Origin: Doris montereyensis
Lineage: Eukaryota > Mollusca > Gastropoda > Nudibranchia > Dorididae
DNA length: 64,000 nt
Assembly (NCBI GenBank): GCA_037039925.1
Contig: JAXRKP010001876.1
Span: forward strand, 1 to 64,000
Direction: 5' to 3'
Part shown: in pieces, positions 18,754-31,000 of the stretch
Position numbering within the stretch: position 1 is the first letter of the stretch
Layout of the letters: each line of letters opens with the position of its first letter
The notes under the pieces: model-generated
The model's database searches: none
Told to the model about the DNA's origin: nothing
What the model saw: only the letters and a program-made list of their open reading frames with translations
Made by a program: the position numbers and the translations under genes

Positions 18754-21700
18754 CTTTATCCAGCTTTATCGCTGCCGATCCCTCTTATCGCTGCCTATGG
18801 TTCTTTATCGCTGCCCATCCTCTTTATCGCTGCCATTTCCTCTTTATCGCTGCCCTATGGCTCTTTATCGCTGCCTATCACTCTTTATCGTTGCCTATGC
18901 CTCTTTATCGCTGCCTATGGCTCTTTATCGCTGCCTATGGCTGCCTATCGCTGCTTTATGGCTGGCTATCGCTGTCTATCGCTGCCTATGGCTGCCTATC
19001 GCTGCCTATGGCAGTTCTTTATCGTTCTTTATCGCCTATCGCTGCCTATCGCTGCCTATCGCATTTTGTTGCAGCCTATCGCTCTTTATCGCAGCCTATC
19101 GTTCTTGATCGCTCTTTATCGCTCTTGATCGCTGCCTAATCGCTGTTTATCGCAGTCTATCACTCCCTATCGCAGGCTATCGCAGCCTATCGCAGCCTAT
19201 TTATCACAGCCTATCGCAGCCTATCGCAGCCCTATCACAGCCTATCGCTCTTTATCACAGCCTATCGCTCTTTATCGCAGCCTATCGCTCTTTATGTTCT
19301 TTATCGCTCTGTATCGCTCTTTATCGCAGCCTATCGCAGCCTATTGCTCTTTATCGCACCGTATCGCAGGTTATCGAAGTCTATCGCAGCCTAACGCTCT
19401 TTATCGCAGCTTTATCGCTCTTTATCGCTTTTATCGTTCTTTATTGTTCTCTATCGCCCTTTATCGCTCTTTATCGCTCCTTATCGCTCTTTATTGCTCT
19501 TTATCGTTTTTTATCTTTTTATCGCTCTTTATCGTTCTTTATCGTTCTTTATCGCTCTTTTATCGCTCTTTATCGCATTGCCTATCGCTCTTTATCGCAG
19601 CCTATCGCTCTTTAATGCAGTCTATCGCTCTTTATCGCAGCCTATCGCTCTTTATCGCTCTTAATCGCTCTTTATCGCTCTTTATCGTTCTTTATCGTTC
19701 TTTATCGCTCTTTATCGCTCTTTATCGCTTATTTTATCGCTATTTATCGCTCTTTATCGTTCTTTATCGCTCTTTATCGCTCTTTATCGCTCTTTATCGT
19801 TTTTATCGCTCTTTATCGCAGCCTATCGCTCTTTATCGCAGCCTATCGCTCTTTATCGCCTTATCCAGCCTATCGCTCTTTATCGCTCTTTATCGGTCTT
19901 TATCGCTCTTTATCGCTCTTTATCGCAGTCAATTGCTCTTTATCGCAGCCTATCGCTCTTTATCGCAGCCTATCGCTCTTTATCGCCTAGTCTTTATCGC
20001 TTTTTATCGCTCTTTATCCTCTTTATCGCTCTTTATCCCTCTTTATCGCTCTTTATCATTCTTTATCGCTCTTATCCAGCCTATCGCAGGTTATCGCTCT
20101 TTATCCAGGCATATCGCCTTTATCGCTCTTTTATCGCGCTTTATAGCTTTTATCGCTCTTTATCACAACTTATCGCAGCTTTATCACAGCCTATCGCAGC
20201 CTATCGCAGCCTACTGTAGCTTATCGCAGCCTACCGCAGCCTATCACAGGCTATCGCAGTCTTTATCGCAGCCTATCGCTGTTTATCGCTCTTTATCGCT
20301 CTTTATCGTTCTTATCGCTTTTATCGCTCTTTATCGCTCTTTATCGCTCTTTATCTCTTTATCGCTCTTTATCGCTCTTTATCGCTGCCTATCGCTTTTT
20401 TAACGCAGCCTATCGCTCTTTATCGCAGCTTTTTATCGCTCTTTATCGCAGCTTTATCGCTCTTTATCGCTCTTTATCGCTCTTTATCGCTCTTTATCCA
20501 GCCTTTATCGCTCTTTATCGCTCTTTATCGGAGCCTATCGCTCCTTGAACGGTGCATCTATCGCTCTCTATCGCAGCCTATCGCAGCTTTATCGCAGCCT
20601 ACCATAGCTTATCGCAGCTTTATCCGCAGCCCTTTATCGCAGCCTATCGCAGCCTATCGAAGCCTATCGCTCTTTATCGTACTTTATCGCTTTTATCGCT
20701 CTTTATCGCTCTTTATCGCTCTTTATCGCTTTTTATCGTTCTTTATCATTCTATATCGCTCGTTATCGCTCTTCATCGCTCTTCATCGCTGTTTATCGCT
20801 CTTTATCGCTCTTTATCGCAGCCTGTCGTTTTATCGCAGCCTATCGCTCTTTATCGCTCTTTATCACAACCTATCGCAGCCTATCGCAACTTACCGTAGC
20901 TTATCGCAGCCTATCGCAGCCTATCGCAGCCTATCGCTCTTTATCGCTCTTTATCGCTCTTTATCGATCCCAATCGCTTCTTTATCGCTCTTTATCGCTC
21001 TTTATCGCTCTTTATCGCTCTTTATCGCTCTTTATCGCTCTTTATCGCTCTTGATCGCTCTTTCGCTCTTGATCGCTCTTTATCGCTCTTTATCGCTCTT
21101 TATCGCTCTTTATTTATCGCTCTTTATCGCTCTTTATCGCTCTTTATCGCTCTTTATCGCTCTTTATCGCTATTTATCACTTTTATCGCTCTTTATCGCC
21201 TCTTTATCGCTCTTTATCGCTCTTTATCGTTCTTGATCGCTCTTTATCGCTCTTTTTATCGCTCTTTATCGCTCTGTATCAGCTCTGTGTCTAATTCTAT
21301 CGCTCTTGAACGCAGCCTATCGCTCTCTATCGCAGCTATCGCTCTTTATCGTTCTTTATCGCTCTTATCGTTCTTTATTGCTCTTAATCGCTCTTTATCG
21401 CTCTTTATTGCCCTTTGTCGCTCTTTATCGGAGCCTATCGCAGCCTATCGCTCTTTATCGAGCCTGTCGCTCTTTATCGCACTTTATCGCTCCTTATCGC
21501 TCTTTATCACAGCATATCGCTGTCTACCACAGCCTATCGCAGCCTATCGTAGCCTATCGCAGCCTATCGCAACCTATCGCTCTTTATCACTCTTTATCGC
21601 TCTTTGTCGCTCTTTATCGCTTTTATCGCTCTTTATCGCTCTTTATCGCAGCCTTTCGCAGCATTTCGCAACCTATCGTGACCTCATCGCAGCCTATCGC

Positions 21701-24305
21701 AGCCATCACAGCCTATCAGACCCTATCGCCGCCTATCGCACCCGATCGCACCCTATCGCACCCAATCGCACCTATCGCACCCTGTCGCAGCCTATCGCAC
21801 CCTATAATGTTGTCGCAGCCTATCGCTATTTATCGCTCTTTATCACTTTTTGCTCTTTATCGCTCTTTATCGATCTTTATCGCTCTTTATCGGAGCCTAT
21901 CGCTCTTTTATCACAGCTTATCGCTCTTTAACGCTTTTTTATCCAGCCTATCGCAGCCTATCGCAGGTTATCGCTCTTTATCGCAGCCTATCGCTCTTTA
22001 ACGTTTCTTCATCGCTCCTTATCGCTCTTTATCACAGCCTATCAGCCTATCGCAACTTACCGTAGCTTATCGCAGCCTATCGCAGCCTATCGCTCTTTAT
22101 CGCTCTTTATCGCTCTTTATCGCTCTTTATCGCTCTTTATCGCTGTTTGTCGCTCTTTATCGCTCTTTATCGCTCTTTATCGCTCTTTTATCCCTCTTTA
22201 TCGTCGGATCACTCTTTATCGTTCTTGATCGAAAACTCTTTATCGCTCTTTATCGCTCTTGATCGCTTTTTATCGCTCTTGATCGCTCTTTACCGCTCTT
22301 TATCGCTCTGTATCGCTCTTTATAGCTCTTTATCGCTCTTTATCGCAGCCTATCGCTCTTGAATGCAGCCTATCGCCTCTCTATCGCAGCCTATCGCTTT
22401 TATCGCTCTTAATCGCTCTTTATCGCTCTTTTTATTGCTTTATCGCTCTTTATCGGAGCCTATCGCAGCCTATCGCTCTTTATCGGAGTCTGTCGCTCTT
22501 TATCGCTCTTTATCGCTCCTTATCGCTCTTTATCACAGCGTATCGCTGCCTACCGCAGCTTATCGCAGCCTATCGCAGCCTATCGCAGCTTCATCGCTCT
22601 TTATCATCTTTATCGCTCTTTGTCGCTCTTTATCGCTCTTTATCGCTCTTTATCGCCCTTTATCGCAGCCTTTCGCAACCTATCGCAGCCTATCGCAGCC
22701 GATCGCAGCCTATCACAGCCTATCAGACCCTATCGCCGCCTATCGCACCCGATCGCACCCTATCGCACCCTATCGCACCCTATCGCACCCTATTTCAGCC
22801 TATCGCACCCTATCGCACGTTGTCGCAGCCTATCGCTATTCATCGCTCTTCATCACTTTTTTTGCTCTTTATCGCTCTTTATCGACCTTTATCGCTCTTT
22901 ATCGGAGCCTATCGCTCTTTATCAGCTTATCGCTCTTTATCGCTCTTTATCGCTCTTTATCGCTCTTTATCGCTTTTGATCGCTCTTTATCGCTCTTTAT
23001 CGCTCTTTTATCGTTGTTTATCGCAACCTATCGCAGACTATCGCAGTCTATCGCAACATATCGCAGCCTATCGCAGCCTATCGCTCTTTATCGCTCTGTA
23101 TCGCTCTTTATCGCTCTTTATCGCTCTCTATCGCTCTTTATGGCAGCCAATCGCTCTTTATCGCAGCCTATGGCTCTTTATCACAGCCTATCGCACTTTA
23201 TCGCAACCTATCGCTCTTTATCGCTCTTTATCGCTCTTTATCGCTTCTTTATCCAGCCTATCGCAGCATATCGCAGGTTATCGCTCTTTATCGCAGCCTA
23301 TCGCTCTTTATCGCTATCGCTCCTTATCGCTCTTTATCACAGCCTATCGCAGCCTATCGCAACTTACTGTAGCTTATCGCAGCCTATCGCAGCCTATCGC
23401 TCTTTATCGATCTTTATCGCTCTTTATCGCTCTTTATCGATCTTTATCGCTCTTTGTCGCTCTTTATCGCTCTTTATCGCTCTTTATCGCTCTTTATCAC
23501 TTTTATCGCTCTCGATCGCTCTTGATCGCTCTTTATCGCTCTTTATCGCTCTTTATCGCTCTGTATCGCTCTTTATCGCTCTTTATCGTTTTCTATCGCT
23601 CTTTATCGCTCTTTATCGCTCTTTATCCCTCTTTATCGCAGCCTATCGCTCTGAACGCAGCCTATCACTCTCTATCGCAGCCTATCGCTCTTTATCGTTC
23701 TTTATCGCTCTTAATCGCTCTTTCACTCTTTATTGCTCTTTATTGCTCTTTATCGCTCTTTATCGGAGCCTGTCGCTCTTTATCGCTCTTTATCGCTCCT
23801 TATCGCTCTTTATCTGGCGTATCGCTGTCTACCGCATTTATCGCAGCCTATCGCAGCCTATCGCAGCCATCGCTATCTCCTTATCGCTCTTTGTCGCCTA
23901 TCGTTTTTTATTGCTCTTTATCGCTCTTTATCGCTCTTTATCGCTTTATTCATCGCAGCCTATCGCAACCTTCGCAGGCCTATACAGCCTATCAGCTCTT
24001 TATCGCAGCCTATCGCTCTATATCACAGCCTATCGCTCTGTCATCATCGCGTTTATCAGCCTATCGCAGGTCATCATCTTTATCAAACCTATCACTCTTT
24101 ATCGATCTTTATCGCTCTTTATCACTTTATCGCCTTTATAGCTCTTTATCGCCTTTATCGCTTTTGGATCGCTCTTTATCGCCTTTATTGCCTTTATCGC
24201 TTATCATCGGCCTACCGTCGCAGCCTATTGCAGCCTATCGCAGCCTATCGAAGCCTATCGCTCTTTATAACTCTTTATCGCTCTTTATCGTTTTCTTATA
24301 CTTTC
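18754..24305 (+). repeat. Decamer satellite, long plus array C
   Basis: Begins with 20-mers (18775-19010), then mixed TCGCTCTTTA and TCGCAGCCTA. TCGCACCC-type sub-blocks occur near 21718-21815 and 22725-22820. The part 22330-23900 closely resembles 33900-35500 (AACTTACTGT at 23361 and 34943; TGGCAGCCAA at 23141 and 34714). From about 23800 the register becomes ragged. Confidence 0.9.
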
Positions 24306-24640
24306 GAGGGATCAGCGATGGATCAGGCGATAAAGAGCCATAGGCAGCGATAAAGAGGATGGGCAGCGATAAAGAGGGATGGGGCATCGATTGGGATTTA
24401 TCATTTCTTTATCATGCTTTATCGCTCTTCATCGCTCTTCATCGCTGTTTATCGCTGTTTATCGCAACTCTTTATCGCAGCCTATTGCTCTTTATCTGTA
24501 GGAAGCCTATCGCTCGGTAGGAAATCGCTCGAAACTGTCGAAGCAGTTCGAAGCGGTTCTTTAGGATCGCTATTTGATCGCCGCGATAGGCTGCGATACG
24601 CAGCGATAGCCAATCGACCTACAAGAGCGATACCTATCGA
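24306..24640 (+). repeat. Broken cassette T3
   Basis: The inverted 20-mers are clear (24306-24390, ending GGGATGGGG). The spacer that should follow is interrupted by arm units (24400-24500). Fragments GGTAGGAAA and AAGCAGTTCGAAGCGGTTC remain near 24518-24560. No intact G-rich tract. Confidence 0.65.
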
Positions 24641-27600
24641 TACTCTAAAGAGCGATTATCTGCAATAAAGACCGATAAAGAGCGATAAAGAGCGATAAAG
24701 AGCAATAAAGAGCGATAAAGAGGATTAAGTGCGATCAAGAGCGATAAAGAGCGATAGAGAACGATAAAGAGCGATGAAGAGCGATAAAGAGCGATAAAGA
24801 GCGATAAAGAGCGATAAAGAGCTTTATCGATAAAGAGCGATAAAGAGCGATAAAGAGCCTAATGAACGATAAAGAGCGATACAGAGCGATAAATTTATCA
24901 GACTGCACAGGCTGCGATCGCTCTTTAGGCTGCGATCTGCGATAGGCAGCGATAGGCTCCTACGATATAGGCTCTTTATACAGAGAGACAGAAACCTATC
25001 GCAGCCGATATCGATAAAGAGCGATAAAGAGTGATAAACCGATAAAGAGCTTAAAGAGCAATAGAGGGCGATAGAGAGCCTAAATAGCGATGCAGCCTAT
25101 CGCTCTTTAGGCTGCGATCGCGATCGATTTAGGCAGCGATCGCTCGATTTATCGCTAAAGAGCGATAAAGAGAGTTAAAGAGCGATAAAGAGCGATAAAA
25201 GTCGCTCTTTAGCAATCAAGAGCTTGATTGAAAGATCGACTCGACAAAGATCGCTAAAGAGCTAAAGAGCGATAATCGATAAAGAGCGATAAAGAGCGAT
25301 AAATAGCGATAGGCAGCGATCGCTCTTGATCGCAATAGGCTGCGATAGGCTGCAATAGGCTGCGATTTGCGATCGCGATAGGCTGCGAAGGGCTTCGCTC
25401 GATTTATCGCTCTTTATCGCTCTTAAAAAGCGATAAAGAGCGATAAACAATCAAGAGCTCTAAAGAGCGATAAAGGGCGATGAAGAGCAATAACGAGCTA
25501 TAAAGAGCGATAAAGAGCGATCCTAAAAGCGATAACGAGCGAAAAAGAGCAATGAAGAGCGAAAAAAGGAGCGATAGGATAAAGAGCGATAACTGATAAA
25601 GAGCGATAAAGAGCGATAAAGAGCGATAAAGAGCGATACAGAGCGATACAGAGCGATACAGAGCGATAAAGAGCGATAAAGAATGATAAAGAGCGATAAA
25701 GAGCACTCTTTACCGCTCTCACAAGCGATACAGAGCGATATCGCGCTTTATCGATAGGCTTATCGCTCTTTATCGCTCTTGAAGCAGAGCGCTAAAGAGC
25801 GATACATCGATAGAGCAATAAAGAGCGATAAAGAGCGATAAAGAGCTCTTTATCGATAAAGAGCGATAAAGAGCGATAACGAGCGAAATCGCGATATTTA
25901 TCGTTCGAGAAAGAGCCTTAAGAGCGATAAAGAGCGATAAAAAGCGATAAAGAGCGATAAAGAGGCTCTTTATCGCTCTTTAGGGCGATAGGCTGCGATA
26001 AAGAGCTCTTTAAAGAGCGATAAAGAGCGATACAGAGCGATGCTCGATAAGCTCGATTTAGCGATAGGCTCGATAGGCTGCGATAAAGAGCGATAAAGAG
26101 TTATAAAGAGCGATAAAGCGTAAAGAGTGATAAAGAGCGATGAAGAGCGATGCGAGCGATAATCGATAGGGCCTATCGCGACAGGCAGCTATCGCAGCAT
26201 ATCGCAGCCTATCGCGATCTTTATCGCTCTAAAGAACGATAAAGAGCGATAAAGAGCGATAAAGTCGCTCTTTATCGAGATAAAGAGTTTATCGCTGCTT
26301 TATCAAGAGCGATAAAGAGCGATAAAGAGCGCAGCCTTTCGCAAGCGATAAAGAGCGATAAAGAGCGATAATGAGTCTATAAAGAGCGATAGCCTATCAC
26401 AGCCTATGCAATACCCTGCGATATGCGATAGGCCTGCGATAGGCACCCGATCGCACCCTAGCTATAGGCTGCGATAAAAAGCGGTAAAGACCCTACAGAG
26501 AGACAGAAAGCGCTAAAGAGCGATAAAGAGCGCTAAAGAACGCTAAAGGCGATAAAGAGCGATAGCGATAAACACCCTAATCGATAAAGAGGATAAAGAG
26601 TGATAAAGGATAAAGAGCGATAATCGATAGAGAGCGATAGAGAGCGATCGCTAGCGATAGGCTGCGACATCGATAGGTTGCGATAGGCTGCGATAGGGGT
26701 TGCGATAGGTTGCGATTGCGATAGGTTGCGATAGGCTGCGATTTATCAGCAAAAGGCTCCGATGAATCTGCGATAAAGAGCGATAAAAGAGGATAAAGAG
26801 AAATAAAAAGCGATAAAGAGCGCGCTCTTTATCGATCAAGAGCGATAAGGCGCGATAAAGAGCGATGAAAGAGCGACAAAGAGCGACAAAGAGCGATAAA
26901 GAGCGATAAAGAGCGATAAAGAGCGATAAAGAGCGATAAATAGCGATAGGCAACGATTTGCGATCTGCTCTTTAGGCAGCGATAGGCTGGCAGAGGGGGG
27001 CTAGAAAAGAGCGATAGGCTATAAACAGCGGTAAAGAGAGACAAAAGCATAAAAAGCGATAAAGAGCGATAAACAAAGATAAAGAGCGTTAAAGAGCGAT
27101 AAAGGGCGATGAAGAGCAATAGGGGATCCGATAAAGTCTATAAAGAGTAAAAAGAGCAATAGGGAGAAAGAGCGATAAAGAGCGATAAAGAGCGATAAAG
27201 GATAAAGAGCGATACAGAGCGATACAGAGCGATAAAGAATGATAAAGAGCGATAAAGAGCGATAGGGGGAGGTGATAAAGAGCGATACAGAGCGATAGGC
27301 TGGGATAGGCTGCTCTTTATCGATTCTCCGATAATCGATAGGCTTACTAAAGCTGATAAAGAGAGATAAAATGCGATAAAAGCCTGATAAAGAGCAATAA
27401 AGAGCCCTATCAGAGCGCTAAAGAACTTACAGAGCGATAAAGATAATAAAGAGCGATAAAGAGCGATAAAGAGCGAAAAAGACCGATAAAGAGCGCGTCT
27501 TTATCGCTCTTAAAGAGCGATAAAAAGTGATCGCTCTAAAGAGCGATCGATCTTTAAGAGCTCTTTAAGAGGATAAAGAGCTTACAGGAGCTATAAACAG

Positions 27601-28081
27601 CGACAGGCTGCGATAGGCTGCGATAAAGAGCGATAAAGAGCGATAAAGAGTGATAAAGAGCGCTCAGAGCGATCCCTCTTTATCGCTCTTGATAGGCTCT
27701 TTATCGCTCTTGATAGCTCGATAAAGAGCTTTTTCGCTCTTGTAAAGAGCGATAAAGAGCGATAAAGAGCGATAAAGCTCTTTAAAGAGCGATGAAGAGC
27801 GATACAGAGCTTAAAGAGCGATAGGCTGCCGATAGCTCTTGACAGGCAGCGGTATCGCTCGATAAAGAGCGATAAAGCTCTTTATCGAGCAATAAAGCTC
27901 TTTAAAGCTCTTTATTGAGCGATTTAAAGAGCGATGAAGCCTAGCGATAAAGAGCGATAAACCGCCATAAAAAGCGATAAAGAGCGATAAATCGCTCTTT
28001 ATCACAGCGATAAAGAGCGATAAAGAGCGATAAAGAGCTGATAAAGAGCACAAAGACCTATCGGAACCTATAGCTCTTTAT
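24641..28081. repeat. Strand-scrambled decamer zone, first part
   Basis: Mostly GCGATAAAGA (minus) units, with plus units inserted singly or in pairs every 20-100 bp, for example at 24825-24840, 25200-25260, 25970-26010 and 27500-27560. Orientation changes often fall on ATCGAT or GAGCTC. No counterpart of this fine-scale flipping exists in 1-9698. No gene seen. Confidence 0.85.
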
Positions 28082-28330
28082 GGAGCGATAGGAACTCTTT
28101 AGAAAGCGATAAAGCTGGTTAATCGCTCTTTAATGGATGGAAGCTGTAGGAAGGTGTATCTTATCCTATTATCGAAGATTCTTTTGTCGCTCTTTAGCCT
28201 ATAAGCGGCTCTTTATCAGAACATATCGCTCTTATCGAACCCGATCGTGGTTCGAAGCTTTTGAAAGCCCTCTAAGGCAGTTTTTATAGCACCCTTGGAT
28301 CGCAGCGATAGGGCGATAGGCCTTTAGGGA
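28082..28330 (+). repeat. Fragmented cassette remnant T4
   Basis: Scattered spacer fragments (AATGGATGGAAGCTGTAGGAAG near 28132, TTCGAAGC near 28252, TCTAAGGCAG near 28270) are separated by arm units. This suggests that a cassette originally lay here. Its boundaries are uncertain. Confidence 0.55.
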
Positions 28331-31000
28331 GCGATATCGCTCTTTATCGCTCTTTATCGCTGCAATAGGCTGTTTATCGCTCTTCATCTTTATCGCTCTT
28401 TATCGCTTTTTATCGCTCTTTATCGCTCTTTATCGCTCGATCAAGAGCCATATACAGCTTTATCGCTCTTTAGGAAGCGTTCGCTCTTGGTAAAAAGCTG
28501 TATCTAGCTCTTTATCGCTGGTTTAACGCGGATTATCGCTCTTCATCGCTCTTTATCGCTCTTAGGAATCGCTCTTTATCGCTCTTTATCGTTAGGCAGC
28601 CTATCGAAAACTTTTTCATCGCTCTTTATCGCTCTTTATCGCTCTGTATCGCGGTCTAAGACTGTCTAGACTTTATCGCTCTTGATAGCTGTGATAGGCT
28701 GCAATATCGCTCTTTATCGCAGCCTATCGCTCTTTATCGTTCTTTATCGCTCTTTAAAGAGTTCTTTATAAAGAGCGATCGCTCTTTAGGCTGCAATAAA
28801 GCTCTTTAAAGAGCCTTTGTCGCTCTTTATCGAGCGATAAAGAGCGATAAAGAGCGATAAAGCGATAAAGAGCGATAAAGAGCCTATCGCTCTTTATCGA
28901 GCTTTTGTCGATCTTTAGCGATAGGCTGCTTATCGCTCCTTATCGCTCTTTAGGCAGCATATCGCTGTTTATTGCGATATCGCAGCGATAGGCAGCCGAA
29001 GGCTCTTGATAAAGAGCGATATCGCAGCTTTATCGCTCTTTATCAAAGCAATACAGAGATCTTTGTCGCTCTTTATCGCTCTTTATCGCTCTTTATCGCT
29101 CTTTATCGCGATAAAGAGCGATAGAGAGCGATTTCGCAACCTATCGCAACCTATCGCAGCCTATCGCTCTATCGCCTATCGCTCTTTAAAGCTCGTTATC
29201 GAGCGATATCGCCTTTTTATCGAGCTTTAAATAGTTTATAGGCTATCGTCGCTATCCCTCCTATCGCACCTTTATCGCTCGTTGTCGCTGCCTATCGCTA
29301 TTTATCGCTCTTTAGGCTTTTAGGCTCTTTATCAGTCTTTATCGAGCTTTATCGCTCTATTATCAGGACACCTGTTTATCGCTCTTTTATCGATAAAGAG
29401 CTCTTTATCGCTCTTTAAAAAGCGATAATCCAGCCTAAAGAGCCTATCGAGCGATAAAGAGCTTTAAAGAGCCTATCGCTCTTTATCGTTCGATAAAGAG
29501 TGATATCGCTCTTTAGCGATCACAGCCTATAAAGAGCGATAAAGAGCCCCGAAAGCTTATCAAAGCCTATCGCAGCCTAGAGCTCTTTATCGCTAAAAGA
29601 TCGATCTTTATCGCTCTTTATCGCTCTTTATCGATGTTTAGGCTCTTTAGGCTCTTTAGGCTCTTTATCGCGGCTTGCGATAGGCAGCGATAGGCTTTAT
29701 CGCTTTAAAGATCAGGCTCGATAAATCGTTCTTGAAGAGCTCTTTATCGCTAAAAAGCGATAAAGCGCTCTTTTTAATCAAAGATAAAGATCGCTCTTGA
29801 TCGCTAAAGGGCGATGAAGAGCTTTATCGCTCTTTATCGAGAAGAGCGATAAAGAGCGATAAAGAGCTTTAAAGAGCGATATCGCAGCGAAAAAGCTCAA
29901 TAAAGAGCGAAAAAGCTCGATAGGGATAGCTCTTTATCCTATCGCTTTTATCGATCTTAATCGCTCTTTATCGCTCTTTATACAGAGCGATAAAGAGCGA
30001 TAAAGAATGAGCCTATCGAGCGATAAAGCTCTTTATCGGAGTCTGTCGCTCTTTAGGCTCTTATCGCTCCTTATCGCTCTTTATAACAGCGATCGCTGCG
30101 ATACCGCTCTTATCGAGCCTATTGCTCCTATTCTTTATCGCTCCTATCGCTCTTTAGAGCTCTAAATCGCTCTTTGTCGCTCTTTATCGCTCTTTAGAGC
30201 GATCAGCCCTTTATCGAGCGATAAAGAGCTAAAGAGCGAAAAAACCTATCGAGCGATATCGCAGCCGATCGAGCGATAGGCAGCCTAAAGCGATAAAGAG
30301 CGATAAAGAGTGATAGGCTATCGACCCTATCGCATATCGCAGCCTAAAGAGCCTAAAAGTGATATCGAGCTTTAAAAAGCTTTATCGCGATGATCGCTCG
30401 ATCAAGAGCGATAAAGAGCGATAAAGATGATCGCTCTTTTTATCGCTCTTTATCGAGCGATATCGCTCTTTAAACAGCGATATCGCTCTTTATCGCAGCT
30501 TATCGCTCTTTATCGGCTCTTGATCGCTCTTTATCGCTCTTTATCGCTTTATCGCTGCCATAAAGAGCTCTTTATTCTTTATCGCTTTTTAGCGCTCTTT
30601 ATCGTTGCGATATCGCAAGCGATATCGCAGACTAAAGAGCCTATCGAGCTATCGCAGCTTATCGCAGCCTATCGCAGCCTATCGCTCTTTATCGATAAAG
30701 TATCGATCTTTATCGAGAAAGATCGCTCTTTATCGAGAAAGAACGATAAAGAGCGATAAAGATCGATCTTTATCGCAGCCTAGAGCGATAAAGAGCGATA
30801 AAGAGCGATCTTTATCGCAGCTTATCGCTCTTTATCGCTCTCTATCGCTCTTTATCGCTCTTTATCCAGCCTATCGCAGCATATCATGAGTTATCGCTCT
30901 TTATCGCAGCCTATCGCTCTTTATCGCTATCGAGCGATATCGCTCTTTATCACAGCTTTGTCGCTGCTTCATCGCAACTTACTGTAGCTTATCGAAGCTA
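28331..31000. repeat. Strand-scrambled decamer zone, second part
   Basis: Plus and minus decamers alternate, with plus increasing to the right. Many six- and twelve-base palindromes (GAGCTC, ATCGAT, TTTAAA) occur at the switches. The AACTTACTGT landmark at 30976 shows that a plus array related to 23361 and 34943 underlies the right end. No gene seen. Confidence 0.83.

Noticed and set aside
24641..31000. Terminator or hairpin regulatory elements at the many short palindromes
   Set aside because: The palindromes are mechanical results of facing decamers; they occur wherever orientation flips and have no associated gene.
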